Shown: positions 7,494-16,401, counted from the stretch's first letter. The stretch: DNA of 19,698 bases from Hydrogenovibrio sp. UBA654 (GCA_002299585.1 DBOE01000064.1:213-19910), one strand, 5' to 3'. Translations and numbers: made by a program. The notes: generated by a model from the letters alone, not told the origin.

Positions 7494-8186
7494 ATGAATT
7501 TTCAATTTAATCCATCTGTAGCTAAATCCCTATCTCTTGAAGAAGCTATTGTAATAAGCTGGATAGAACATAATCTAAAGTCAAAACAAATTAATTGGCA
7601 AGAAGTAGAGGTGATTTTTTCTTTTTGGGCAGAAGAACTACTCATACAAACTTTTGCTCAACTACAAACTAAGCAATTATTGCACGAAAAGAGAGATCCG
7701 CAAGGTAATTGTTCTTTTAAAATAAATTTAGCTAAATATAAAGAACTAACTGGGCAAACATTACAGCAAAACTTGCCTAAAGCTCAAGCGACTATTTTAG
7801 ATACAAATCTAAAAAAACATTTACAAAGATTTAAAAATAATGATAGTTTACTAAATAAAAAACTAAGTTTATTAATCGAACAAAACCACCAAGAAATGAT
7901 TAATTATGCTACCGAAGAAGGTTTACCTTTAGATGTCGCTAATGCTAGTTTTGATAAGTTTTTACACTATATATCTTCCCATCCAGATAAATTTTGGAAT
8001 ACAGATCTTACTTCTTACTGGGGTTTTTGGGTAAGTAATAACATAGATAGACAAAAAGCTACTACTAAAGGACAGGGTAAGCGAACAGCTATAGAAAAAT
8101 CAAATGTTCATTCAGGATCAAACTGGCTAAAAAAGAAAATAGCAAACAAGCAAGTTCACTCTAGCTTAGAAATAACCCGCAGATAA
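7494..8186 (+). CDS. DnaT-like primosomal / replication protein
   Basis: The 230-residue protein has two recognisable parts. The N-terminus (about 5-85: PSVAKSLSLEEAIVISWIE) resembles the small winged-helix-like domain in DnaT-like and phage initiator proteins. Residues about 135-183 (ATEEGLPLDVANASFDKFL, then FWNTDLTSYWGFWVSNN) follow the DnaT C-terminal single-strand-binding pattern with its spaced aromatic residues and W..FWV.N ending. DnaT helps load DnaB helicase at restart sites through PriA, and phage relatives do so at the phage origin. The tail is basic, fitting a nucleic-acid binder. It starts immediately after the preceding stop codon (TAA then ATG), so translation probably depends on coupling. 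It converges on ppiD across 35 bp with no clear terminator. It may be the cell's DnaT or a domesticated phage loader; I cannot separate these. Confidence 0.65.
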   Translation: MNFQFNPSVAKSLSLEEAIVISWIEHNLKSKQINWQEVEVIFSFWAEELLIQTFAQLQTKQLLHEKRDPQGNCSFKINLAKYKELTGQTLQQNLPKAQATILDTNLKKHLQRFKNNDSLLNKKLSLLIEQNHQEMINYATEEGLPLDVANASFDKFLHYISSHPDKFWNTDLTSYWGFWVSNNIDRQKATTKGQGKRTAIEKSNVHSGSNWLKKKIANKQVHSSLEITRR

Positions 8187-8221
8187 AAAAACATCTTAGC
8201 TAAATTTAGATCAATACAAAC

Positions 8222-10129
8222 TTACTTTAAAGTTTTATAACTTTCTTTTCTATCTATCTCTGCACTTTCAAAAATTGCACTAATTCTTGCATTATATTCA
8301 GATTCAGAATGGGTTGATTCTACAGACATTTTCAATTGTTCAGCTTCTTCTTTAGACAAGGTAATAGAACCATCCTTTACTGAAATCACCTCTATTAGGA
8401 CACTATCTCCAGTAGGATAAACAGCACTAGTAAAAGTAGATTTATCGCCAACTGGTCGAGGAGTTTTAAATAAAACCTCAATTATTTGTGGTAAAACTTC
8501 ACTATCTTGGCGATTTACCCACCCTTTAGCTTGATATTCTAGCCCTTCTTTTGCAAAAAACTCTAATTTAGCTCCTGAATTAAGCTTAGCTAAAATATCT
8601 TTTGCTAAATCAGCAGAGGCTTTTATTCCAGCTTGTTTTTTTATCTCTGCGGCGATATTCATAGAAACTTCAGCCAACTCTTGTTGTTTTTCAACAATTA
8701 TCTGATTAATTCTAATAACAACTGAAGAAATATCAGAAAGTTCTATCGTGGAACTATTTATTTTATTTTTCATCACTTCTTCTGAAAATGCGGCTACCAC
8801 TACTTTAGAATTAGAAGCAAGTACCCCCTCCCCACCATCTTTAGAAAAAGCCGTGCTAGTTTTAACCTTAATCCCAAGCTCATCAGCTGCAATCTCTAAA
8901 GTATCTGGATGCTCATAAGTCAATGTATTTAACTTATCAAGTAAATTAAAATATTGTTTTTCAGCCTCTTTTTCACGAAAGGAGTTTTCAACCTCATTTT
9001 TAACATCCTTATAGGCTTTAATATATTTAGGATAGATTTTATTTAGCTTAATTAAGTGATAACCAAAATCAGTTTTTATAGGTTCACTAATCTGCCCTTC
9101 TTCCAAAGAGAACACTGACTCATCAAATTCTGCAACCATTATTCCCTGCTTAAATTTACCTAAATCACCACCAAGATTAGCAGAACCAGGGTCATCAGAA
9201 TTTTTTCTTGCTAATTTTGCAAAATCTTCTCCTGCTTTAATTTTATTTTGTATTTCGATAATTTTTTGCAAAGCTTCTACATCTTTTCCTGTATTATCAA
9301 CTTTAACTAGTATATGGCTGGCTTCTCGTTGCTCTACAGAAGTAAATTGGTCTTGATTGTCTTGATAGTAGTTTTTTAAATCGTCTTCATTAACCACTAT
9401 TTTTTTAGCTATATCCTGTTGAGAGAGTAATAAATAATCTACTTTTACTTTTTTAGAAGTTATAAAGTTTTGTTTATTTTTATCATAAAAATCAGCAACC
9501 TTATCTTTAGTTATTTTAATCTTTTTTGCCAATTGGTTATGGTCAATGCGTAAATAATTAAAGTTTCTTTCTTGTTGTTGCAATTTAGCTAGTTGTTTTA
9601 CCTGAGTCTGTGTAGCAATAGCAGAAGAAGAAGACAATTCTTTATATTGATTTTCAATTAAAAACATTCTTTGTTCATATTCGTATCTTGCAACACTTAA
9701 CCCATTATTAGATAAAATTAAGCTATAGGTTTCCTTATCAAACTTACCATCTTTATGAAATATAGCAGACGATTCAATCGTTGCAGACAACTGTTCATCA
9801 GATACCACAACATCATTATCAGATGCCCATTGCTGTATTACCCTAGATTCTATTAAAGAGTCTAAAACTTTAGTTCTTAAGACTTCATCTTGTACTATTT
9901 GATCATACAAATCCCCAAGTTGAGAGTGTAATCGTTGTTTTTGTCGATGATATAAAATCAAAAATTCCGTACCAGTAATATCTTTGCCATTCACTTCTGC
10001 AACAATAATTGTTCTTTCAGATTGTGCGTACTGCTCTATCCCAAATAGAGCAAAAGTTACCACAATTAAAGCAACGATTGTCCAAGCAATCCAACCTTGA
10101 GAATTTTCTCTTATCTTTTGTAACATCAT
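8222..10129 (-). CDS. ppiD: Peptidylprolyl isomerase, PpiD/SurA-type inner-membrane foldase
   Basis: Inner-membrane-anchored periplasmic chaperone/isomerase that meets proteins leaving the Sec translocon. The 635-residue product (E. coli PpiD is 623) has a short cytoplasmic N-terminus, a membrane segment (about 14-32), an N-terminal SurA-like helical region (about 40-250), one parvulin domain (about 265-365) and a C-terminal SurA-like region. The parvulin domain contains ASHILV, SDDPGSANLGGDLG and FDESVFSLEEGQISEPIKTD, then FGYHLIKL. These consensus positions are well kept, so this domain may be catalytically active, unlike that of E. coli PpiD. Two ATGs are adjacent; AGGA lies four bases before the first and seven before the second. 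It follows purA by 17 bp and is probably the last gene of that transcript, an uncommon position for ppiD. Confidence 0.92.
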   Translation of the reverse strand: MMLQKIRENSQGWIAWTIVALIVVTFALFGIEQYAQSERTIIVAEVNGKDITGTEFLILYHRQKQRLHSQLGDLYDQIVQDEVLRTKVLDSLIESRVIQQWASDNDVVVSDEQLSATIESSAIFHKDGKFDKETYSLILSNNGLSVARYEYEQRMFLIENQYKELSSSSAIATQTQVKQLAKLQQQERNFNYLRIDHNQLAKKIKITKDKVADFYDKNKQNFITSKKVKVDYLLLSQQDIAKKIVVNEDDLKNYYQDNQDQFTSVEQREASHILVKVDNTGKDVEALQKIIEIQNKIKAGEDFAKLARKNSDDPGSANLGGDLGKFKQGIMVAEFDESVFSLEEGQISEPIKTDFGYHLIKLNKIYPKYIKAYKDVKNEVENSFREKEAEKQYFNLLDKLNTLTYEHPDTLEIAADELGIKVKTSTAFSKDGGEGVLASNSKVVVAAFSEEVMKNKINSSTIELSDISSVVIRINQIIVEKQQELAEVSMNIAAEIKKQAGIKASADLAKDILAKLNSGAKLEFFAKEGLEYQAKGWVNRQDSEVLPQIIEVLFKTPRPVGDKSTFTSAVYPTGDSVLIEVISVKDGSITLSKEEAEQLKMSVESTHSESEYNARISAIFESAEIDRKESYKTLK

Positions 10130-10146
10130 ACTATCCTAAATTAATT

Positions 10147-11469
10147 TTAACTATCAAAAGGGTCTGCTAAAACTAAAGTTTCAGCCCTATCTGCTCCTGT
10201 TGACAAAATTGCCACAGTAACACCAATTTCTTGCTCTAAATATCTAATATATTTTTTTGCTTCTCTAGGTAAATCATCCCAAGAGTTTACTCCTAAAGTT
10301 GAAGACTGCCAGCCTTTCATGGTTACAAACTGTGGTTCAACCAACTCATACTCATCAGCACTAGTAGGTGGTAACAGTGTTTTTTTACCATTTACAATAT
10401 AATGAGTACAAACTTTAATTTCTACGAGGGTATCCATCACATCTAATTTGGTTAGGCAAATCCCTGTTAGTCCGTTTACCTGTGCGGAACGGCGTAATGC
10501 AACCGCATCAAACCAACCGCATCTTCTTTGACGACCTGTTGTAGCCCCAAATTCATGTCCCCTTGTGCCTAAAATTTTACCAATCTCATCGCCAACATCT
10601 TTTTCCACATCATAACAAAGCTCGGTTGGAAAAGGTCCCGCTCCTACGCGAGTTGTATAAGCCTTGGTAATACCTAGCACATAATCAAGCTCACAAGGCC
10701 CTATACCACTACCTGATGAAGCACCTCCTGCAGTAGTATTCGATGAAGTTACAAATGGGTAGGTTCCTTGGTCAATATCTAATAAAGTGCCTTGAGCACC
10801 TTCAAACATTATATTTTTACCTTGTGCATTATAGTTAGCAATTAAGCTTGATATGTCGGCTAACATAGGGGTAATTAATTTTTCATAAATTTTACATTTT
10901 TCCCATAGCTGATCAAACTTAACTGCTTCTGTTTTATAGAAGTTAACTAGCATAAAATTATGGTATTCGACAATAGCAGCTAGTTTTTCTTTAAACTTGA
11001 ACATGTTTTTAAAGTCGCCTGCTCTTAATCCACGCCTAGCTACTTTATCTTCGTAAGCGGGCCCTATACCTCTGCCAGTTGTTCCTATAGCTTTTTTACC
11101 ACGAGCTATTTCTCTGGCTTGGTCTAATGCCACATGGTAATCTAAAATAATTGGGCAGGCATCGCTTATTTTTAAGCGTTGTTTAACCTTAAGACCTGTT
11201 TCTTCTAGCTGGGTTACTTCTTTAGTTAAAGCGGCAGGACAAACTACCACGCCGTTACCTATTAAGCAGTCGACATTTTCACGCAAGATACCTGAAGGGA
11301 TTAAATGTAAAACAGTAGTTTTATCACCTATAACTAGGGTATGTCCTGCGTTATGTCCGCCTTGAAAACGCACTACGGCGGCAACTCTGTCGGTTAATAA
11401 ATCGACTATTTTACCTTTACCCTCATCGCCCCATTGAGTTCCGACCACAACAATATTTTTTTTCGTCAT
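10147..11469 (-). CDS. purA: Adenylosuccinate synthetase
   Basis: Joins IMP and aspartate with GTP to give adenylosuccinate, the first committed step to AMP; cytoplasmic dimer. The 440-residue product (family about 430) carries the P-loop-like GTQWGDEGKGKIVD at 10-23, FQGGHNAGHTLV, GTTGRGIGPAYEDK, the IMP loop region FEGAQGTLLDIDQGTYPFVT, and the C-terminal KLDVMDTL base-recognition segment. Gaps of 8 bp from hisZ and 17 bp to ppiD indicate one transcript. A weak AGAG ribosome site lies upstream of the ATG. This is the normal place for purA at the end of the hfl superoperon. Confidence 0.98.
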   Translation of the reverse strand: MTKKNIVVVGTQWGDEGKGKIVDLLTDRVAAVVRFQGGHNAGHTLVIGDKTTVLHLIPSGILRENVDCLIGNGVVVCPAALTKEVTQLEETGLKVKQRLKISDACPIILDYHVALDQAREIARGKKAIGTTGRGIGPAYEDKVARRGLRAGDFKNMFKFKEKLAAIVEYHNFMLVNFYKTEAVKFDQLWEKCKIYEKLITPMLADISSLIANYNAQGKNIMFEGAQGTLLDIDQGTYPFVTSSNTTAGGASSGSGIGPCELDYVLGITKAYTTRVGAGPFPTELCYDVEKDVGDEIGKILGTRGHEFGATTGRQRRCGWFDAVALRRSAQVNGLTGICLTKLDVMDTLVEIKVCTHYIVNGKKTLLPPTSADEYELVEPQFVTMKGWQSSTLGVNSWDDLPREAKKYIRYLEQEIGVTVAILSTGADRAETLVLADPFDS

Positions 11470-11477
11470 TTATTTCT

Positions 11478-12653
11478 CTATTTTTTAACTAACTGCCACT
11501 GAGCATTATCCAAACTTAGATAACTTTGCCCAGTAGGAATATCATCATTTTTATAAAATCTTTTTACTATGCTATGCTTTCTAATCTCAGCAATCTTATT
11601 TTCTAGCTTTATATCAGCTATAACTGGTGCATAAATAACTGCTTTATAATTTGGGATAATATTTGGCAATATATCTAAACTACTGCGTAAATCAAGACTA
11701 AACCCTGTTGCTGGTTTTTGCATGCCAAAGTCTGCAGCTATGCCATCATAACGACCTCCCTTGGCGATTCTATGCAGTTTTTTATCTGCCGCATAACAAC
11801 TAAAAATTACCCCAGTATGATAATCAAAGCCTCTTAAATCTGCTAAATCTAAGTGTATGGTTAAATTATCTGCTGATCTACTAAAGTAATCATTAATTTT
11901 TGATAACCTGTTAAGACTCTTATCAATATTTACTGAAATATCAGATAACAATAACTTTGCCTTATTTAAAACTGTTTGGGCATTGCCACATAAAGATAAT
12001 AAATTTTTAAATGCATGTTTTATTTTTTTATCTATAACTAAATTTTCAACAAAAAAATCAAACTCAGGAACTGCTTTGCGCTGTAGGATATTTATGAGCT
12101 GTATCTTTTGTTGTTCATCAAATTTAGAAACTTTCATTAGCTCATCAACAACAGAAACATGACCTAAACTTAAGGTTAGATTGCATAATCCTAGTGAAAA
12201 TAAAGCGTATATCATCGTGTCAATAACTTCAATATCACTTGCAACCGTTGCATCACCAAAAAGCTCAGCGCCAATCTGTATCGGGCTTCTTGAGCCTTTA
12301 GCTTTGTTATTTTTACTTTTTAAAACCTCTCCAACATAGCATAAACGAACAATTTTTGTATTTTTAAAAACAGGATGAGTAATCATTCTTGCTACTTGCG
12401 GTGTCATATCCGTGCGTACCCCCATCATCTTTCCTGATTCTTGATCAGTAAAACGACAAGTCTCTGTAGCCAAATTATATGCAGTACCTGTTAAGAGAGA
12501 ATCGGTAAACTCGGCAATCGGTGGTAAAACTAACTTATAGCCAAACTTATCAAAGCCATCTAATAGCTGACGCCGATAATACTCTAACTTTTTTGCCTGA
12601 TGTGGTAAAAGATCTTCAATACCTTCTGGGGTAAACCAAATATTTTGTTGCAT
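11478..12653 (-). CDS. hisZ: ATP phosphoribosyltransferase regulatory subunit
   Basis: HisZ is a histidyl-tRNA-synthetase-like protein without tRNA-charging activity. It forms a complex with the short form of HisG to start histidine synthesis and gives it feedback control. The 391-residue product has the HisZ opening WFTPEGIEDLLPHQAKKLEYYR, class-II synthetase motif 2 remains (VRTDMTPQVARM), LCYVGEVL, GAELFGDA, and RGFDYHTGVIF with GGRYDGI as in HisRS motif 3. It lacks the C-terminal anticodon domain of a true HisRS. The location between a DUF2065 gene and purA is a well-known hisZ address in proteobacteria. Its presence implies a short HisG elsewhere in the genome. Confidence 0.93.
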   Translation of the reverse strand: MQQNIWFTPEGIEDLLPHQAKKLEYYRRQLLDGFDKFGYKLVLPPIAEFTDSLLTGTAYNLATETCRFTDQESGKMMGVRTDMTPQVARMITHPVFKNTKIVRLCYVGEVLKSKNNKAKGSRSPIQIGAELFGDATVASDIEVIDTMIYALFSLGLCNLTLSLGHVSVVDELMKVSKFDEQQKIQLINILQRKAVPEFDFFVENLVIDKKIKHAFKNLLSLCGNAQTVLNKAKLLLSDISVNIDKSLNRLSKINDYFSRSADNLTIHLDLADLRGFDYHTGVIFSCYAADKKLHRIAKGGRYDGIAADFGMQKPATGFSLDLRSSLDILPNIIPNYKAVIYAPVIADIKLENKIAEIRKHSIVKRFYKNDDIPTGQSYLSLDNAQWQLVKK

Positions 12654-12672
12654 AGGTTTTCTTTAATTAAAT

Positions 12673-12861
12673 TTAATTTAATACATATAAAACAGTCATT
12701 CCGATGGCAATACTTATCAACCCCATCATTCTTAAGTTTTTTTCGTCTTGTTCTATAGCTTGTGTAATCATGTGCTTCCAAAACTTAGGAAAGACAAAAG
12801 GCAATAAGCCCTCAAAAATAAATACCAAAGCTATAGCAGCCAAAAATAAATTTTCTGTCAT
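12673..12861 (-). CDS. DUF2065 (YjeT-type) small membrane protein
   Basis: This small hydrophobic protein of about 62 residues starts at the ATG at 12861; the preceding TTG at 12864 is in frame but less likely. It has two membrane segments, about residues 4-25 (NLFLAAIALVFIFEGLLPFV) and about 43-60 (MMGLISIAIGMTVLYVL), separated by a polar loop. This is the usual DUF2065 layout. Genes of this family sit between hflC and hisZ/purA in many gammaproteobacteria; their function is not known. It starts just after a hairpin terminator and has only a weak ribosome site (GGA), so expression may depend on read-through from hflC. It ends 19 bp before hisZ. Confidence 0.85.
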   Translation of the reverse strand: MTENLFLAAIALVFIFEGLLPFVFPKFWKHMITQAIEQDEKNLRMMGLISIAIGMTVLYVLN

Positions 12862-12874
12862 CAATAATATCCAT

Positions 12875-12899
12875 AAAAAAGGTGACTTATGCCACCTTT
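12875..12899 (-). terminator. Intrinsic terminator between hflC and the DUF2065 gene
   Basis: On the minus strand AAAGGTGGC pairs with GTCACCTTT (nine pairs, one of them G-T) around an ATAA loop, followed by a T run (T6 at 12880-12875). It lies 18 bp past the hflC stop and 13 bp before the DUF2065 ATG. On the other strand there is no T run, so it works in one direction only. It probably ends most of the mutL-hflC transcript and leaves DUF2065-hisZ-purA-ppiD dependent on partial read-through or an unseen promoter. Confidence 0.75.
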
Positions 12900-12917
12900 G
12901 TTACAATCATTCTAAAA

Positions 12918-13778
12918 TTACTTTTGTTTATTAAAGTATTTAAAGAAATCTGATTTAGGGTCTATAACCATTACATCAGATTTTTTATTAAATGCACTTT
13001 GGTAAGAGTTTAAGCTTTGGTAAAAAGAATAAAACTCAGAATCTTTGGTATAAGCCTTAGCATAAATTTCTGTAGTTTTACCATCTGCCTCCCCACGAAT
13101 CTTCTCAGCATCTCTAAAGGCATCTGCACTAATAACTGTTTTTTGTCTATCTGCATCTGCTTTTATTCTTTCTGCCGCTTCAGAACCTTGTGAACGAAGA
13201 TCATTAGCTACTCTATTTCGCTCAGCAGCCATTCTTCTATAAACAGTTTCATTAATATCTTTTGGTAAATCTACACGTTTAATTTGCACATCAACAATAT
13301 CAATACCAAAAGATCCTACTGATTTAGAGGTATTTTCTTTGATATCTTCAACAATTAAACTACGATCTTGGGAAATGACTTCTTGTACAGTTCTAGTACC
13401 AAATTCGGCACGCAAGCCATCTTTTATAATTTGCCCTAAACGCATATTTGCTAATCTAATATCGCCATTCATAGTTGTATAAAACTTTGTAGCATCAACA
13501 ATACGCCACTTAACAAAAGAATCTACAATTAAATTTTTCTTTTCGCTAGTTAAATAACGCTCTGGTGCAGCATCTAAGGTTTGTAAACGGGCATCGAAGT
13601 GTTTTACCTTGTTCACAAAAGGGGTTTTAAAGTGCAGTCCAGGTTTAACATCCGCTTCTATAATTTCTCCAAATCTAAAAACTAATGCTGTATCGCCTTC
13701 CTGTACCGTATATAAAGAATTTATTGCTAAAAATAAAACTGCTGCTATTGCTATTACAATTGAAAGAATAGTATTCAT
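12918..13778 (-). CDS. hflC: HflC, modulator of FtsH protease
   Basis: HflC and HflK form a large membrane-anchored cage around FtsH hexamers and tune degradation of membrane proteins. The 286-residue product has an N-terminal membrane anchor (about 4-22), the SPFH/band-7 domain starting VQEGDTALVFRFGE, and a long charged coiled coil around RVDLPKDINETVYRRMAAER. It ends in the conserved C-terminal region FYSFYQSLNSYQ. It begins one base after the hflK stop, so translation is coupled. GGGAG lies about ten bases before the ATG. The gene is followed by a hairpin terminator. Confidence 0.97.
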   Translation of the reverse strand: MNTILSIVIAIAAVLFLAINSLYTVQEGDTALVFRFGEIIEADVKPGLHFKTPFVNKVKHFDARLQTLDAAPERYLTSEKKNLIVDSFVKWRIVDATKFYTTMNGDIRLANMRLGQIIKDGLRAEFGTRTVQEVISQDRSLIVEDIKENTSKSVGSFGIDIVDVQIKRVDLPKDINETVYRRMAAERNRVANDLRSQGSEAAERIKADADRQKTVISADAFRDAEKIRGEADGKTTEIYAKAYTKDSEFYSFYQSLNSYQSAFNKKSDVMVIDPKSDFFKYFNKQK

Positions 13779-13779
13779 T

Positions 13780-15015
13780 TTAACGAATCTCCCTTTTTCT
13801 TAAAAAATCACGGATATTACTAGACCTATTTGTATTGTTATTTAGTGTATTTGGTGCAGAAGAAGTTGTATTTAGCGCAGAAGACGCCGAACTAAAAGGC
13901 ACATTAACCTGACTAGTTTGTTGGCCAATCATTTTATCTAGCGGTAAATAAAGTAGATTAGTTCCACTTTCTGAACCTACAAATATTTTAGACGTAGAGC
14001 CAAATACATTAGTAATCGCCTCTAAATATAATCTTTCTCTGGTTACCTTAGGTGCTTTTTTGTATTCCAGCAATACACTATTAAAACGACTAGCTTGACC
14101 TGTTGCTCTTGCAATTACAGAATCATAATAAGCCCTTGATTCCTCAATCTGTCTTGCTGCTTGCCCCCTTGCCTTTGGCAAAATATCATTGGCGTAAGCT
14201 TCTGCTTCGTTTATTAATCTTTCTCTATCTTCACGAGCTTTAACAACATCGGCAAAAGCTCCTTGTACTTCCTCTGGTGGTTGGGCATCTTGCAAGTTTA
14301 GTGAAGTTATGATTAAACCAGCGCTATAAGCATCTAATTTTACTTGTGTAATACTTTTTACCTTAGTAACTACCTCATCACGACCTTCTGTTAGCACAAA
14401 ATCCATAGTACTTTTACCAACGGTTTCTCGCAAGGAAGCCTCGGTTAAGGATCGTAAGGTAATATCTGGATCAGATATGGTATATAGGTATTTTTTAACA
14501 TCTGACACCTGATATTGTACAGCTATCTTTATATCAACTATATTTTCATCTTTAGATAACATCAAAGCTTCTGATGGTACTGAGCTACTACGATTGTTTA
14601 GATCAGAGCGATAGCCTATTTCAGCTGTACGAATTCTATCTACATTTACAATAGTTTTAGATTCAATAGGCCAAGGAATATGCCAACGAAGACCCGCAGT
14701 AGTTTCTTCATAAAAAGCTCCAAAGCGTTTAACAACAGCTCTTTCCGATTGATCAACCTGATAGATTCCACTAGCTATCCAAAGAACGGCAACTATCAAC
14801 CCAATAGTAAAGTAACCTTTTTTATTAAAGCCATTACCAGAATTATTACCATTACCACCAAAAAAATCTTGTATTTTTTTGATCATTTCTTCTAAATCTG
14901 GTTCAGACCTTGAACTATTAGGGTTTTTGGGGCTATCGGGCTTTTTGTTTCCACTAGGCTTGTTCCCATTACCCCAAGGATCTTGCCCTGGTTTACCTGG
15001 CTCATTCCATGCCAT
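13780..15015 (-). CDS. hflK: HflK, modulator of FtsH protease
   Basis: Partner of HflC in the FtsH-regulating membrane complex. I place the start at the ATG at 15015, giving MAWNEPGKPGQDPWG, the exact opening typical of HflK. GGAG lies about six bases upstream of this codon, whereas the ATG four codons earlier (15027) has no ribosome site. The protein (411 residues) has a Gly/Pro/Asn-rich cytoplasmic tail, one membrane segment (about 67-86), the SPFH domain starting VDQSERAVVKRFGAF, the AQPPEEVQGAFADVVKAREDRERL coiled-coil region (segments seen at about 245-275), and a Ser/Asn-rich low-complexity C-terminus. A 66-bp gap separates it from hflX, with a possible promoter. Confidence 0.97.
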   Translation of the reverse strand: MAWNEPGKPGQDPWGNGNKPSGNKKPDSPKNPNSSRSEPDLEEMIKKIQDFFGGNGNNSGNGFNKKGYFTIGLIVAVLWIASGIYQVDQSERAVVKRFGAFYEETTAGLRWHIPWPIESKTIVNVDRIRTAEIGYRSDLNNRSSSVPSEALMLSKDENIVDIKIAVQYQVSDVKKYLYTISDPDITLRSLTEASLRETVGKSTMDFVLTEGRDEVVTKVKSITQVKLDAYSAGLIITSLNLQDAQPPEEVQGAFADVVKAREDRERLINEAEAYANDILPKARGQAARQIEESRAYYDSVIARATGQASRFNSVLLEYKKAPKVTRERLYLEAITNVFGSTSKIFVGSESGTNLLYLPLDKMIGQQTSQVNVPFSSASSALNTTSSAPNTLNNNTNRSSNIRDFLRKREIR

Positions 15016-15038
15016 TATTTTCTCCATTATTTATAAAA

Positions 15039-15068
15039 ATATTATTCAATTTACTATTTTAAGTTCAA
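15039..15068 (-). promoter_or_regulatory. Possible internal promoter for hflKC
   Basis: On the minus strand TTGAAC (15068-15063) and TAATAT (15044-15039) are 18 bases apart in the 66-bp hflX-hflK spacer. Transcription would start about 15032, shortly before the GGAG site of hflK. The -10 match is only four of six and the spacer is AT-rich, so chance is a real possibility. Confidence 0.3.
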
Positions 15069-15093
15069 AACCATTAAAAGTCATTAACTAATC

Positions 15094-16401
15094 TTATAAT
15101 TTATTAGTTATTTTTAATTTAACCTTAATTATTTCTGGCCAATCTTGTATAGAATCCAATTCTTTTTGGGTTAGTAGCATAGTAAACTGGCTATTACCTT
15201 CATCATTAAAATCTTCTTCAAGTATAGTACCTAGTGCATAAAGCTCAGACCTTCTTTTTCCTGCTTGCATATCAAGTTCAATATAAGCAGTTACAAACCT
15301 GCCTCTAAAAAAACTAGCTAGTGCATCTAGCATTAAGTCTATGCCTTGGTTTTTTTTAGCTGATAACCAAATCCTATGTGCGACATTATCATTATTATAG
15401 TCTATATGCGGCTCTACCTGTGATTTAAGGGCATCAATTTTATTGTAGACTAATAACTGAGGAACACTACCTGCTCCTAGCTCATTAATCACCTCTGCCA
15501 CATCATTTATTTTTGCAGCTCTATATGGATCTGCTGCATCAACCAAATGGATGAGCAAGTCAGCCTCGCTGGTTTCTTCAAGGGTAGATTTAAAGGCGGC
15601 GACTAAGTCATGTGGAATATGGCGGATAAAACCAACAGTATCGGCAAGAATGATAGAGCCAGCGCCAGGTAGGCGAACTTTTCTTAAGGTAGAGTCAAGA
15701 GTTGCAAACAATCTATCCTCAGCATAGACATCTGCTTTAGTTATTTGATTAAATAGAGTGGATTTTCCTGAATTGGTATAGCCGATGATAGTAATAGTTG
15801 GTAATAGCGATTTTTTTCTTGATTTACGCCCTAGCTGTCGTTGAGAGCGTACTTTTTGAATTCTATTTTCCAGCTGTTTTATTTTACCCTGTACTAGTCG
15901 TCTATCGGTTTCTAGCTGGGTTTCACCAGGGCCTCTAGCACCAATACCACCTTGTCTATCTAGGTGTGTCCAGCCTTTTACCAAACGAGTGGACATCCTT
16001 TTAAGTTGGGCTAATTCAACTTGTAGTTTACCTTCATGCGATCTTGCTCGTTGGGCAAATATATCAAGAATTAAGCCTACTCTATCTAAAACTTGGCATT
16101 CTAATAATTCGCTGATATTTCGTTCTTGGGAGGGGCTAAGGGCATGATTAACGATTACCACATCAGCATCATGTAAATCAACTGCTTGTTTGATTTCTTC
16201 TACCTTGCCTTTACCCACAAAAAACTTAGGATCTGGTGATTGGCGTTTAGTAGTTATTAACTCACAGATTTCTGCACCTGCAGAATCTACTAGTTCGTAG
16301 AATTCTTCTAGAATTTCACGATCTTCTTCGTGATAAAAATCAACATGAACCAAAATAGATTTTTCAAGTTCTTTCTGCTCAAACCTACCAAATAATTCCA
16401 T
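15094..16401 (-). CDS. hflX: Ribosome-associated GTPase HflX
   Basis: HflX is a GTPase that splits stalled 70S ribosomes, especially after heat stress, and in some species unwinds RNA. The 435-residue product has the N-terminal glycine-rich nucleotide-binding domain (PDPKFFVGKGKVEEIK, NHALSPSQERNISELL), the GARGPGETQLETDRR linker signature at 154-168, and a G domain with G1 GYTNSGKST (207-215), G3 DTVGF (254-258) and G4 NKID (320-323). A short C-terminal domain follows. Length fits the family (about 420-440). It lies 57 bp after hfq, as in enteric bacteria. The ATG at 16401 is the only sensible start and has no strong ribosome site. Confidence 0.97.
   Translation of the reverse strand: MELFGRFEQKELEKSILVHVDFYHEEDREILEEFYELVDSAGAEICELITTKRQSPDPKFFVGKGKVEEIKQAVDLHDADVVIVNHALSPSQERNISELLECQVLDRVGLILDIFAQRARSHEGKLQVELAQLKRMSTRLVKGWTHLDRQGGIGARGPGETQLETDRRLVQGKIKQLENRIQKVRSQRQLGRKSRKKSLLPTITIIGYTNSGKSTLFNQITKADVYAEDRLFATLDSTLRKVRLPGAGSIILADTVGFIRHIPHDLVAAFKSTLEETSEADLLIHLVDAADPYRAAKINDVAEVINELGAGSVPQLLVYNKIDALKSQVEPHIDYNNDNVAHRIWLSAKKNQGIDLMLDALASFFRGRFVTAYIELDMQAGKRRSELYALGTILEEDFNDEGNSQFTMLLTQKELDSIQDWPEIIKVKLKITNKL

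Noticed and set aside
8187..8240. Palindromes CTAAATTTAG and AAACTT/AAGTTT between the convergent DnaT-like and ppiD genes as a possible terminator.
   Set aside because: Stems are short and purely AT with no proper T run in either direction; likely base composition.
15350..15357. Run of eight T in hflX as a further contingency tract.
   Set aside because: A/T runs of this size are expected in an AT-rich genome and many occur in the window; no link to switching.
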